The position numbers were made by a program, and so were the translations under genes. Of a DNA stretch of 64,000 bases, positions 18,556 to 28,036 are shown piece by piece. How positions within the stretch are numbered: the stretch's first letter is position 1; each line of letters opens with the position of its first letter. The stretch lies in NCBI GenBank assembly GCA_024275975.1, contig JAJRYC010000090.1, positions 1-64,000 on the forward strand, read 5' to 3'. The notes below the pieces were generated by a model. It saw only the letters and a list, made by a program, of their open reading frames with translations, was not told where the DNA came from and made no database searches. Source of the DNA: Nitrospirota bacterium. Lineage in GTDB: Bacteria > Nitrospirota > Thermodesulfovibrionia > Thermodesulfovibrionales > UBA6898.

Positions 18556-20244
18556 ATGAAGATGTCTGAATATGTATACAAAATTCTGGGCCTGCTCCTG
18601 ATTACTCTTATATCCGCCTGCAGCGGCGGCACTACTAGCGACGTGCCGTCAGGTGTTGGAGGCGGCGGTGGTGGAGGCGGCGTTGTAGTAGGAAGTATAA
18701 CCGTTACAGCCGATGATACCGCTGTTACAGTCGGCGGCACCAGAAGCATCACGGCGACAGTCCTCGACGATCTGGCTGCTCCGGTACCGGACGGTACAAC
18801 AGTCAGTTTCAGCCTCAGCCCGTCAAATCTTGGCAGTATAACATCATCGGCCGCCACGGTCGGCGGTGACGCGACAGCAACGTTCACAGCCTACTATGAT
18901 CCGGATATCGTGACTGTTACGGGAAGCGTCGGCGGTCTGGGTGATAGTGTTGATATAACCATTGAGGCTGCGGCAACAGGCAGCATAGTGTTTGATTCTG
19001 CTGTGCCGGACGCCATTGCGCTTGCAGGCACAGGTGGTGTCGAGACGTCGCTGGTCAGCTTTATAGTGAAGGACATAAACGGCGATCCTGTCCTGGATGG
19101 AACACTGGTCGACTTTGTGATGTCCGGGCCGGGCGGCGGTGAGTATATCGGCGATATTGATGCCACACCCACGGAGCACAGCGTCTCCACGGTCGATGGC
19201 GTGGCGGCTGTTTCTCTGCACAGCGGCACGGTGACCGGTCCTGTTACGATAACCGCTACTGTGAACGGCACTACAATGAGTTCTACATCAACACAGGTCT
19301 CTATCGGCGGCGGCGTGCCGAATGACGATCACCTGACTATATCGACCAGCAGATGGAATCTTGAGGGGCTTGGTTGGGCGGGCATTGAGGCCGAGATATT
19401 TATTCATATGGCCGACAGGTTCGGCAATTATAATCTGCTTGAGGGCACGTCCGTCTCCTTCTATGCTGAATCCGGAGCGATAGATACCAGCGGTTTGACA
19501 GATGTGAATGGATACACCTCCGTGATATTCAGGACACAGGCGCCGGTTCCGGGTGATGTTGCGCCCGAGGCATGGGAGACCGCGTTGCAGAGTCAGGTGC
19601 TCGCTGATTATGGAATATTAACAACCGCGCACCCCAGGGATGGATGGGCCACGATCATGGCAAGCACCAGGGGCGAGGAAGGCTTTGACGATTCAGACGG
19701 CAATGGTGTATACGATTCAGGCGAGAATTTCAGGGATACACCCCAGGAGGCCTTTATCGATGTCAATGACAATGGCGCCTGGGATGATGGAACGGGGGTT
19801 GATCCCTTCGAAATCTATATGGATGATGATGGGGACAGCTCCTATGATGGGGTTAATGGATTATGGGATTCCGACAAGACTATATTCACGGATATCAGGT
19901 TGTTAATTACAAACAAGCCAGAGTATATTCTGACTAATCCGTCCTCTGGTTTTACTATCGCTGACGGGACATCCCAGACTTTCTCCCTGATCGTCTGCGA
20001 CCAGAACCTGAATGCCCTGATCGGAGGTACTACGGTATCGATCTCTGCCGACAAAGGCGATTTTTCAGGTGTAAATGACTACACATTCCCCGATCTGTTT
20101 ATCGTTGGTCCGGTGGAACTTTGGTTTACAATTGGTGATTCAAGTCCCCTCGACACGGATCCCGCTGAAGCGGTCACAATCGAGATAATAGTGAATTATA
20201 AAGGTACGGATTATTATGCGTGGGTCTACGGGTCGATCGACTAG
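18556..20244 (+). CDS. Large lipoprotein with Ig-like (Big_1 type) repeats and an acidic Ca-binding-like segment
   Basis: The 562-residue product has a lipoprotein signal (LLLITLISACSGG, cysteine near residue 22) and a glycine-rich linker (about 36-47). Two or three Ig-like domains of the bacterial intimin/invasin type follow, each with VTADDTAVTVGGTRSITATV-like strands. Residues about 375-445 are rich in Asp, Asn and Gly (DSDGNGVYDSGE, DVNDNGAWDDG, MDDDGDSSYDG), similar to dockerin or EF-hand calcium loops. A final Ig-like domain ends the protein. It follows the smaller lipoprotein by 30 bases and ends before a strong terminator, so it closes the pil transcript. Function is unknown; surface adhesion is a reasonable guess. 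Confidence 0.7.
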   Translation: MKMSEYVYKILGLLLITLISACSGGTTSDVPSGVGGGGGGGGVVVGSITVTADDTAVTVGGTRSITATVLDDLAAPVPDGTTVSFSLSPSNLGSITSSAATVGGDATATFTAYYDPDIVTVTGSVGGLGDSVDITIEAAATGSIVFDSAVPDAIALAGTGGVETSLVSFIVKDINGDPVLDGTLVDFVMSGPGGGEYIGDIDATPTEHSVSTVDGVAAVSLHSGTVTGPVTITATVNGTTMSSTSTQVSIGGGVPNDDHLTISTSRWNLEGLGWAGIEAEIFIHMADRFGNYNLLEGTSVSFYAESGAIDTSGLTDVNGYTSVIFRTQAPVPGDVAPEAWETALQSQVLADYGILTTAHPRDGWATIMASTRGEEGFDDSDGNGVYDSGENFRDTPQEAFIDVNDNGAWDDGTGVDPFEIYMDDDGDSSYDGVNGLWDSDKTIFTDIRLLITNKPEYILTNPSSGFTIADGTSQTFSLIVCDQNLNALIGGTTVSISADKGDFSGVNDYTFPDLFIVGPVELWFTIGDSSPLDTDPAEAVTIEIIVNYKGTDYYAWVYGSID

Positions 20245-20264
20245 CACCATATGTCATGAATTAC

Positions 20265-20296
20265 AAAAAAACACCCCTTTCGGGGTGTTTTTTTTT
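20265..20296. terminator. Strong intrinsic terminator after the pil-lipoprotein operon
   Basis: A stem of CACCCC/GGGGTG flanked by A-run and T-run forms a classic hairpin that works in both directions. It begins about 20 bases after the lipoprotein stop. Confidence 0.9.
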
Positions 20297-20694
20297 GCGC
20301 GGAACGTGAACGGGTCTGTCTCTGACGGCCTTCATCCAGGTCGAGAATAAATAGTGTCTGTCCATAAAATTACTGTGTGGCTGAAAAGTCGTCATTCCCG
20401 TGAAAACGGGAATCCAGTCTTTTCAACAGGTTCTGGATGCCCTAGACCCCCGATCGGAGTCGAGGGCAGGCTTCGGGCATGACAAAAATAAAAAAAGGCA
20501 ATTTAAGGACAGACTCTAAATAACGGATGACTCTGAACCGCATTAAAACGCCCCCTGTCACCGGCCTTATCCATATCCCCGCCTGTTTTAGGAATAGATC
20601 AGCCTCTAAATAGGAACTTCTTCCAATTGTTAAAGGTCCTTATTTCAGTTAACCTATAATTAAGGAACAGAAAAACCAAAAGGAGGAAGAGACA
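20297..20694. other. Spacer with a dispersed-repeat-like element
   Basis: About 400 bases without a convincing gene. The part around 20385-20495 contains a small hairpin (20394-20413, ATTCCCG...CGGGAAT) of the kind found in many copies in related genomes. The stretch 20630-20690 has a TATAAT-like box and an AGGAGG ahead of the next gene, so its promoter probably lies there. Confidence 0.5.
20385..20495. repeat. Dispersed intergenic repeat with ATTCCCG hairpin
   Basis: The core hairpin at 20394-20413 (7-base arms, 6-base loop) is followed by a segment that reads as a degenerate continuation (GGATGCC, CGGGCATGAC). I recognise this layout as a widespread intergenic repeat type, but other copies are not in this window. 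Confidence 0.5.
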
Positions 20695-21078
20695 ATGTTA
20701 AAATACAATGGAGGACATAAGGCAGGCAAGGGAACATACTGGAATTTCAATACAGGAGAGAGGATCGAGATCACCAATGAAGGCGTGCTTCCCGGAGACG
20801 CAAAAACCGTTTATTACAGGCTACCGGCAGTAGGCATACTAGTTTTAGGACCGATACTCGGACTTTTATACGCGGCATTTCTTCCATTCATAGGCATCGC
20901 AATGCTCACAAAGCTGGTCGCCCAGAAGGTTGCGGGAGGGGCACTCAGTTCAGTAACACCGAGTGTATCCTTTGGCTGGAGGCCGAGCGAGGCTTATCTT
21001 GCCGGCAAAAAGAAAGGCCGCAAGCCGTCAAAGCGGGATGAGACTGAAAAGACCGAAAAAAGTCCTGAAAAGGATTAA
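20695..21078 (+). CDS. Small conserved-looking membrane protein of unknown function
   Basis: This 127-residue protein has a soluble N-terminal segment with GKGTYWNFNTGERIEI, a hydrophobic stretch at about residues 45-85 that could make one long or two short membrane helices (LPAVGILVLGPILGLLYAAF), and a strongly basic and acidic C-terminal tail (KKKGRKPSKRDETEKTEKSP). An AGGAGG sits six to seven bases before the ATG, and a terminator follows, so it is a monocistronic, well-expressed gene. I do not recognise a functional family. Confidence 0.7.
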   Translation: MLKYNGGHKAGKGTYWNFNTGERIEITNEGVLPGDAKTVYYRLPAVGILVLGPILGLLYAAFLPFIGIAMLTKLVAQKVAGGALSSVTPSVSFGWRPSEAYLAGKKKGRKPSKRDETEKTEKSPEKD

Positions 21079-21104
21079 GACGGAAGGGGAGATTTCCCCT
21101 TAAA

Positions 21105-21137
21105 AGGGGCTACGGGATATCCGTAGCCTCTTTTTTT
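21105..21137 (+). terminator. Intrinsic terminator
   Basis: An 8-base stem (GGCTACGG with CCGTAGCC, 21108-21128) is followed by a run of seven T. It closes the small membrane protein gene. Confidence 0.9.
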
Positions 21138-21160
21138 GTCTCATCGGGGAATCTGTGTGG

Positions 21161-21196
21161 ATCTGTAGGGGCATGGCGCGCCACGCCCCTACAGAT
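21161..21196. repeat. Near-perfect 36-base palindrome
   Basis: The element is an interrupted palindrome: arms ATCTGTAGGGGC and GCCCCTACAGAT flank a GGCGCGCC core. It could fold into a long hairpin in RNA or DNA. The spacer has no gene. This layout is typical of small mobile palindromic elements. Confidence 0.75.
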
Positions 21197-21679
21197 CTCC
21201 TCCCCCTTGGGCGACTTATCCTTACCCATGTTTTTGACTGAACACAGGGGCTCAATTTCTAGGCTTTAACGCTCTGCTCTCTGCTTTTCATTCCCCTTTG
21301 ATTATTTTAGGGATGATTCCGAGGCTGAACGCGTTTAAAATTCAAGACTGTCTGAGCGAAGCGAGTTTCTTGAATTTAGCGGGCGGACCGGAAGCAGACC
21401 GTTAAAAAATAATCGCGGGGCGCATTTTCTTGGTTCTGTTCTTTTGGGCGTTCAAAAGAATGAACCGGGGGAAGGGGCGGAGCCCCATTTAATTGAATAA
21501 CTTCTGAAACTACCTATTTCCCGGATAACTCCCCCTGTGTCCAGTCACATTTGCGGAACATGGTAAGCTTGTCGGGGCGGGGTTAGGCTGGGCGAATGTC
21601 TTGCGGGCCGGTTGCATTTCCAGGATGAATAAGGCATAAAAAATCGTTAATATACGTCGGGTTTCTTCTGGCCAGTCTT
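21197..21679. other. Repeat-rich spacer without a gene
   Basis: No coding region is convincing. The interval contains an inverted repeat at 21432-21466 (GGTTC...TTCTTTTG with CAAAAGAA...GAACC) inside a longer stretch (about 21330-21490) that looks like a non-autonomous repeat. The short ORFs on the minus strand here lack recognisable proteins. Confidence 0.5.
21432..21466. repeat. Inverted repeat in the spacer
   Basis: Arms of about 14 bases (GGTTC-TG-TTCTTTTG and CAAAAGAA-T-GAACC) flank a 6-base loop. It is the core of a longer repeat-like stretch. No transposase or target duplication is visible. Confidence 0.6.
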
Positions 21680-22399
21680 TTGCTGTATAATAAATCAATG
21701 TCTGTTCTGATACTAAAAAATATTGAGACAGAAGGTCCGGGGACGATCGAGGATTTCCTTTTCGACAATGGTGTTGATTTCAGGATAATAGAACTTTCGG
21801 AGGAAGAGATTCCACCGGCCGTTGAAGCGGATTCTCTGGTCATTCTGGGCGGGCCGATGAGTGTGAAAGATGTTGATGAATACCCTTATATCGCCCGGGA
21901 GATTGAACTTGCCAGAGAGTTTATCGATAAAGGCCGAAAGGTTTTCGGCATATGTCTCGGCGCCCAGATAATGGCGCGGGCGCTCGGGGCGGGCGTATAT
22001 CCCGGGCCGGAGAGCGAGACAGGCTGGTATGAGATCGAAATTTCCGAAGACGCCGCGCGCGATCCGATGCTGCGAAGGCTTGCGGCCGATCCCGCTTCCG
22101 GAGAGCTACAGACAAGGTTCCGGGTGTTTCACCTGCATGGCGAGACCTTTGATATACCAGCGGGAGCGGTGAGACTCGCAGGGTCTGCGCTATATCCGAA
22201 CCAGGCCTTTAAGTACGGGCGGAACGCATACGCCTTTCAGTTTCATATAGAAGTCAAAAAAGAGATGATTTACGACTGGCTTAAGGATGAACCTGTAGAC
22301 ATGGGCGTGGTCGAAAAAGAGACTGAAGCCGGATATGATGAGTATTCCGGAAGGGCGAAAAATTTCTACAGGGCTTTTTTCTTAAACCGGAATGATTAA
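21680..22399 (+). CDS. Class I glutamine amidotransferase domain protein
   Basis: This 239-residue protein is a standalone class I glutamine amidotransferase of the GuaA-like type. The nucleophilic cysteine lies in KVFGICLGAQIMARALG. The catalytic histidine and glutamate are in YAFQFHIEVKKEM. No synthetase domain is attached and no guaA partner is adjacent, so the acceptor is unknown. It sits just upstream of glnB-glnA, which hints at a role in nitrogen metabolism. The start may be the ATG nine bases downstream of the first codon pair shown (MSVLIL). Confidence 0.8.
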   Translation: MLYNKSMSVLILKNIETEGPGTIEDFLFDNGVDFRIIELSEEEIPPAVEADSLVILGGPMSVKDVDEYPYIAREIELAREFIDKGRKVFGICLGAQIMARALGAGVYPGPESETGWYEIEISEDAARDPMLRRLAADPASGELQTRFRVFHLHGETFDIPAGAVRLAGSALYPNQAFKYGRNAYAFQFHIEVKKEMIYDWLKDEPVDMGVVEKETEAGYDEYSGRAKNFYRAFFLNRND

Positions 22400-22508
22400 C
22401 CATTGAGAGATGTGGATGAAGAGGCCGGATATATCGAAAAACCTTTACATTCAGCCGTTTATTTATTATTATAAATTGCATTTGGGATTAGTAATTACCA
22501 GGAGGTGA

Positions 22509-22850
<342 letters not shown>

Positions 22851-22888
22851 TGAGCACTATCTTATAAAAAATAAAGGAGGAAGAAGAA

Positions 22889-24301
22889 ATGACGGCAAAA
22901 GATGTAATAAAATTGGCGCATGAAAGCAAGGCTGTCATGGCTAATTTTAAGTTTCTTGATTTTCCCGGAATCTGGCAGCATTTCGCGGTGCCCATCGCGG
23001 AACTGAAAGAGGAGATTTTTGAAGAGGGTCTTGGGTTTGATGGTTCCTCAATCAGGGGCTGGCAGGCGATTCATACGTCTGACATGCTGATAGTCCCGGA
23101 CGCAGAGACAGTGTTTCTGGATCCGTTTATGGAGTATCCGACTATAAGCCTTATCTGTAATATAGTTGACCCTATCACAAAGTAGTATTATTCAAGAGAC
23201 CCCAGGTATGTGGCGCAGAAGGCCGAGAACTACCTTAAATCGACTAAAATCGGCGATACGGCCTATTTCGGGCCTGAAGCGGAATTCTTCATCTTTGATG
23301 ACGTCAGGTTCGATCAGAATGCCCACAGCGGATACTATTTTATCGATTCGGATGAGGGTATCTGGAATTCGGGCAGGGGAGACAGGCAGAACCTCGGCTA
23401 TAAACCAAGGCATAAGGAAGGTTATTTCCCTGTCCCGCCGACGGACAGTCTAGTGAACCTCAGGACCGAGATGGTCGTGGAGATGCAGAAGTGCGGCATC
23501 TACATCGAAAGGGAGCACCATGAGGTTGCTACCGCTGGACAGGCCGAGATTGATATGAGATTAGACTCCATGGTCAGGATGGCGGACAAGCTGATGCTTT
23601 TCAAATATATCACCAAGAATGTCGCCCGGAGGCACAACAAGACGGTGACTTTCATGCCAAAGCCTTTATTCGGCGACAACGGCTCCGGCATGCACTGCCA
23701 TCAGAGTATCTGGAAGGCCGACAAGCCGCTTTTCGCGGGTAACGGCTATGCCGGGATGAGCGAGATGGCGCTCAATTATATCGGCGGGATACTGAAGCAT
23801 GCGTCCGCTCTGGCCGCATTCACGAACCCTACCACTAATTCATACAAGAGGCTCATCCCCGGCTTTGAGGCCCCGGTTAATCTGGCGTATTCGGCAAGAA
23901 ACCGGTCCGCAGCCATCAGGATCCCGACTTACTCGGCAAGCCCGAAGGCCAAAAGGGTCGAGGTGAGATTCCCTGACCCTTCATGTAACGGGTATCTTGC
24001 ATTCGCCGCCATGCTGATGGCCGGTCTTGACGGGATAGAAAACAAGATAGACCCCGGAGAAGCTCTTGATAAGGACATCTATGATCTCGGCCCGGAGGAG
24101 CTTGCTTCCGTTCCGACGATGCCGGCAAGTCTTGAAGAGGCGCTCGACTGCCTGGAGGCTGACAATGAGTTCCTGAGAAAGGGCGATGTGTTTACCGAGG
24201 ACGCGATCGAGACCTGGATAAGTTACAAGAGGACAAAAGAAGTGGACGCCCTGAGACTCAGGCCGCATCCGCATGAGTTTTATCTCTATTACGATATCTA
24301 G
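22889..24301 (+). CDS. glnA: Glutamine synthetase type I, with an in-frame TAG
   Basis: GlnA condenses ammonium with glutamate. The complete frame is 470 residues, the standard GSI-beta length, but codon 99 (23183-23185) is TAG. Before it lies the beta-grasp domain with [20 protein letters not shown]. After it, in the same frame, come [30 protein letters not shown] (metal-binding glutamates), [13 protein letters not shown] and the adenylylation-region tail [20 protein letters not shown]. Homologues have Glu at the stop position, so GAG to TAG is the simplest change. As read, the product would be a 98-residue fragment; a genome with no other glnA could not tolerate that. The AGGAGGAAG site before the start is strong. 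Confidence 0.93.
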
Positions 24302-24334
24302 GCCTGATTATTCACTGGTTTGATTGAGATGAGT

Positions 24335-24369
24335 AAGGCAGGACGTTTTTTGACGTCCTGCCTTTTTTT
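24335..24369 (+). terminator. Intrinsic terminator after glnA
   Basis: An 11-base stem (AAGGCAGGACG with CGTCCTGCCTT) followed by seven T lies 34 bases after the glnA TAG. That confirms TAG as a normal stop for this gene end. Confidence 0.92.
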
Positions 24370-24394
24370 ATGTCTGAATATTACCGGCCGGTGG

Positions 24395-24709
24395 TCAATT
24401 GATCGACCTTATCCTCCCGGTTTTCCTGTCAAACAGGACTTTGTCCACCTGCCTCTTATTTTTATATATGTCGGCCTCGATGAACCTGCCCTTATGTCTT
24501 AAATTGCCGACCCGGTAGCCTTTTTCCCTGTAATATTTTTTGATCGCGACCGTCGCTTTTTCAGGAGACATAATGTTGCTGCATGTCCCGTACGTGCCGC
24601 AGTCCTTGCAGTAGTCTCCATAGGGCGTGACATTGTTTCCGCCGGCGAAGGCGATTGCCGTAATCGCCAGGAACCATGACACTGTAGAGAATAATATTTT
24701 TTTGCGCAT
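24395..24709 (-). CDS. Small exported protein of unknown function
   Basis: The 104-residue product has an N-terminal signal peptide (MRKKILFSTVSWFLAITAIA, cleavage probably after AFA). The mature part has three cysteines in YCKDCGTYGTC and then a basic domain resembling PepSY-like folds (AIKKYYREKGYRVGNLRHKG, then EADIYKNKRQVDKVLFD). No family is confidently recognised. It is the last gene of a minus-strand group and converges on glnA. Confidence 0.65.
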   Translation of the reverse strand: MRKKILFSTVSWFLAITAIAFAGGNNVTPYGDYCKDCGTYGTCSNIMSPEKATVAIKKYYREKGYRVGNLRHKGRFIEADIYKNKRQVDKVLFDRKTGRIRSIN

Positions 24710-24777
24710 CTTCAGTTTATTTACTCCTCTGTAACATATTAATACATATTAATGAAATAATTATGAAGACAGGACCC

Positions 24778-25050
24778 CTAAATTTTGCTGACTCCCTTTA
24801 TTTCGATCACTTTTCTCTTTGATGAAAGCCCCCTGATGATCCTGATGCCGGATTTTTTGATGCCGGTCTCCTCCGAAATAATCCCGATCAGCTGTTCATT
24901 GGCAGCACCGTCCACCGGAGGCGCCGTCAGCTTCACTTTCAATACATTATCAATTACGCCGGTTATTTTCTTTCTTGAAGACCTTGGTTCGACCTTCACC
25001 TCTATCAGTATACCGTCACTGGTCTTTTTATACGGGATTTTTATATCCAT
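24778..25050 (-). CDS. YggU/DUF167 family protein
   Basis: This 90-residue protein is a DUF167 (YggU) member, with signatures LIEVKVEPRSSRKKI and LKVKLTAPPVDGAANEQLI. The biochemical role of the family is unknown. I choose the ATG at 25050, which overlaps the end of the histidine kinase by 10 bases; an earlier in-frame ATG at 25068 would overlap further. Ends in TAG. Confidence 0.85.
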   Translation of the reverse strand: MDIKIPYKKTSDGILIEVKVEPRSSRKKITGVIDNVLKVKLTAPPVDGAANEQLIGIISEETGIKKSGIRIIRGLSSKRKVIEIKGVSKI

Positions 25051-26396
25051 GTCTGCACCGGCAGCCATATAGTGAAGACAGAGCCTTCCCCCGGCGCGCT
25101 TTCCAGGTCGATACGTCCGCCCATAACTTCGGCCAGCTCTTTTACTATGGCGAGTCCGATGCCCGTTCCGTTTGAGTCATCGCCGCGATAAAATTTTTTG
25201 AAGACCAGGTCTGTTCTGTCTTCCGGGATGCCGTGCCCGGAGTCTGTGATCCTGATGAAGAGCATCTGTTTCCGGATTCCATAGTCTATGCCGATTCCGC
25301 CGGTGCCGGTATATTTGATTGCGTTTGAGAGTAAGTTCCGGATGATTGTTTCGAGTTTATACCGGTCTGCGAGGGCGTTAACGGTCTTTTTTGTGACGAG
25401 CTTGCTCTCAAGGCCTTTTTCAGCCGCCAAAGGGGCCATCCTCGATACAATTCCGGAGAGGAATTCCGGCAGGTTTATCCTGGTATAGTCTTTCCCGGTG
25501 AAAAAACTGGCCTCCGCCCTGGTTATGTCCTCGATGCCCTCTATCAGCCTGATCAGGTTTTCGACCTCGACCCTGATATTCCCAAGTCCCCCCTCCTGGT
25601 CACTGATTACACCGTCTATCATCGCCTCGACATTGGCCTTCATGATCGTCAGGGGTGTCCGGAGTTCATGCGTTATATTGGATGTGAGGTGTTTCCTCAG
25701 CGCCTCCTCTCTCTCAAGCGCTTCCGCCATGAAGTTGAAGCTTTCCGAGAGACTTCCGATCTCATCCCCTGATCCGACCGGAAGACGGACGCTGAAATTT
25801 CCCCCGGCCATGGCGTCGACGGCCTTCCTCATCTTTTTTAACGGCATCGAAAGGAACAGGGTGAAAAACACCGACAGGAACAGGGCGCCCCCCCCCGCTA
25901 TAATGAACGATATCAGGAGGAACTCCTCCCCCCTTTTTTTGAATATGGCCTCTTTGTTATCTATACTGCCGATCCTTTTCATCTGCCTGACCCCGATTGC
26001 TCCTATCTCCCTGCCGGCCTGATACAGTGGATAGGATTCGAATTCTCCGGCCGCTGAATCGATATCTATGATCCTCTCCATCCTCCGTTTCATCGAAGGT
26101 GAAAGTGTATCCAGCACCGCCCTGGAATCTATTATTTTGTTGCCGTCTGTATCCATAACCACCGTATCAAACCCGAACATCATGGCCCAGTGGACTGAAT
26201 CATGGAGGGACTTTATGTCCCAGCCCGCACCAGAGTACCCGCCCTAGACAGACGCCAGGACCCAGTAAAGTTTGTCCTCTTTCGAGCTGCTTGCGTAATC
26301 CTCAAAATCTTTTATGATAAGGTCCCTGTATATCAGGTTTGAGATCAGCGCGATTAATATTACTGCGAAGAAGGCAAGGAAGAGCTTAGTCTTCAT
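25041..26396 (-). CDS. Sensor histidine kinase, with an in-frame TAG
   Basis: This is a transmembrane histidine kinase partnered with the adjacent response regulator. The frame starts at ATG 26396, overlapping the regulator's stop by 11 bases, and runs for 451 residues. Codon 51 (26246-26244) is TAG, lying just after the first membrane helix (LFLAFFAVILIALISNLIY). The rest resumes in the same frame: a periplasmic segment, a second membrane helix (about 155-180), HAMP, HisKA with SNITHELRTPLTIMKANVEA and the HATPase with N, G1 and G2 boxes (RNLLSNAIKYT and GTGIGLAIVKELAEVMGG). A Glu codon would fit at the stop. Internal initiation at 26183 would give a kinase lacking the first membrane helix. 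Confidence 0.87.
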
Positions 26397-27090
26397 CCGG
26401 AACGCCTGTGAACTTGTACCCTATGCCATAGACTGTTTTTATGTATGCAGGCGACTTTGAGTCGCTCTCGATCTTATGCCGGAGGTTTTTTACGTGCGCA
26501 TCAATTGTCCTGTCATACCCCTCGAAGTTGTAACCCTGTACGATATTAAGTATCTGGTCCCTCGAAAACACTCTCCCGGGATTTTCAGCGAGTGACAGCA
26601 GTATCTTGAACTCGGTCTGTGTCAGTATCACAGGGTCTTCGTTAATAAATGCCTCGTAATTGGAGACATTAATCTTTAGCGCGCCTTTGTTGAAACTCAT
26701 CAGTGTCTTTTCAGGTCTACTGGACCTTCTCAATCTTGCCTTCACCCTCGCGACGAGTTCCCTGGGGCTGAACGGCTTTACAACATAGTCATCAGCCCCT
26801 ATTCCCAGTCCGGCTATCCTATCCTCCTCGCTGCTTTTCGCGGTTAGCATGATTATCGGTACGTCCGAGCTTTCACGGACCAGCCTGCATATCTCCTCTC
26901 CCTGGATGTCGGGGAGCATAAGGTCCAGTATAACAAGGTCGAACGGTTCCCCGAGAAGCCCGAGGGCCTCTTTCCCCGTTGCGGCGACGATTACGCTGTA
27001 TTGTTCCTCTTCAAGATAAGCCCTGACGATACCAGATATCTTTTTTTCATCTTCAATTATTAATATTATTTTTTTTTGTCCAGTATCCAT
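26386..27090 (-). CDS. OmpR/PhoB-family response regulator
   Basis: This 234-residue regulator has a receiver domain (1-120) with acidic pocket EDEKK, phospho-accepting Asp in DLVILDLMLPD and the conserved Lys in VVKPFSPREL. A winged-helix DNA-binding domain follows (about 135-230) with RDQILNIVQGYNFEGYDRTI and HKIESDSKSPAYIKTVYGIG. The kinase gene overlaps its end. Its own start overlaps the end of the PAP2-type gene by 38 bases, so the genes are cotranscribed. Confidence 0.93.
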   Translation of the reverse strand: MDTGQKKIILIIEDEKKISGIVRAYLEEEQYSVIVAATGKEALGLLGEPFDLVILDLMLPDIQGEEICRLVRESSDVPIIMLTAKSSEEDRIAGLGIGADDYVVKPFSPRELVARVKARLRRSSRPEKTLMSFNKGALKINVSNYEAFINEDPVILTQTEFKILLSLAENPGRVFSRDQILNIVQGYNFEGYDRTIDAHVKNLRHKIESDSKSPAYIKTVYGIGYKFTGVPDED

Positions 27091-27793
27091 AATACATGTT
27101 TCCCATGAGTATCGTCATCACGGAAAGAAATATTCCTCCTATTATATCTACCACATAATGATATCTACAGTAAACCGTCGAAAAAACCAGGGCGGTCACA
27201 ACCGGTAAAAATATCATGAAAAGTCTTTTTTCGAACCTGAAGGAGAGATAAAGCACGGTGAGGGCTATGCCGGTATGTCCACTCGGGAAGGCGTCTCTCT
27301 TTATACCCTCAAGCCGGTTCAGAAGCGACTGGACAGGCTGTGTTATAAAGAGGCCGTCAAGTTCCATGCTCTGCAGATGGTTCATTGTGTATCTTGGACC
27401 GAGCGCGGGCATAAGCATATAACCTGTATACGACAGGTAGAAGCAGAACATTATCAGAAAAAGTGAATAATCGAAGGCCGCTGAATCATCTTTTCTGATC
27501 TTCAGAGCGATTCCGAGCGCAAAGGGCAGGAAATAGTAGCTTGAATATGCCGCCTGCATCACATCCGTTAAGAGCGGTGAGATGAACCTCTCCAGCATAA
27601 CGGTCGGATAGCCGTTGAAAAGCCGGTAGTCAAGTCTGATAAGAAGCGGGTCGATATCGATCGGGTTTATATTGTGAACGATATAACCGAGGCTGTCGAA
27701 TAGGGCGCCTATGGATATTAACGGGAATATCAGGTCGTGCGTGAGTCTGAACGCGCCGCCCTTGTCTTTGAGCAGTATGAGCACGGCCTGCAT
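27053..27793 (-). CDS. PAP2-superfamily membrane phosphatase-like protein
   Basis: The 246-residue membrane protein has several hydrophobic helices and the PAP2-type catalytic pattern: GIKRDAFPSGHTGIALTVL (motif with PSGH) and CRYHYVVDIIGG (motif with R-x-x-x-x-x-D type His). It probably hydrolyses or transfers a lipid phosphate (inositolphosphotransferase-like). The first ATG is at 27793, but the frame stays open and hydrophobic for about 50 further codons upstream (TIPGLIFRPRPADTLNFAFL and more) with no ATG, GTG or TTG in a suitable place. The true N-terminus may lie there, so the start is uncertain. Confidence 0.75.
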   Translation of the reverse strand: MQAVLILLKDKGGAFRLTHDLIFPLISIGALFDSLGYIVHNINPIDIDPLLIRLDYRLFNGYPTVMLERFISPLLTDVMQAAYSSYYFLPFALGIALKIRKDDSAAFDYSLFLIMFCFYLSYTGYMLMPALGPRYTMNHLQSMELDGLFITQPVQSLLNRLEGIKRDAFPSGHTGIALTVLYLSFRFEKRLFMIFLPVVTALVFSTVYCRYHYVVDIIGGIFLSVMTILMGNMYYGYWTKKNNINN

Positions 27794-27955
27794 CAGAATC
27801 AGCCCGGAATATAGTGACAGGAGGTAAGAAACACTGTCTATCTGCCGGCGAAATATGAGCGTGATTATTGACAGAAACAGCAGGAAAGCGAAGTTTAGTG
27901 TGTCAGCCGGCCTGGGCCTGAAGATAAGTCCTGGTATGGTCCACCCTCCATTTGA

Positions 27956-27979
27956 CCCTCCCGCGAAAACAGGGGAGGG
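27956..27979. terminator. Hairpin between the YacP-like and PAP2 genes
   Basis: A 7-base stem (CCCTCCC with GGGAGGG, 10-base loop) lies in the intergenic gap. It has no T-run on either side, so termination is only possible. Confidence 0.3.
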
Positions 27980-28036
27980 AGATAGGTATTGTCCGAATTT
28001 ACGGTTATTAAATTGCCGAAGTAATAACCTTTTTAA

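Noticed and set aside
20385-20495. CRISPR repeat
   Set aside because: Only one hairpin unit and no regular spacer array.
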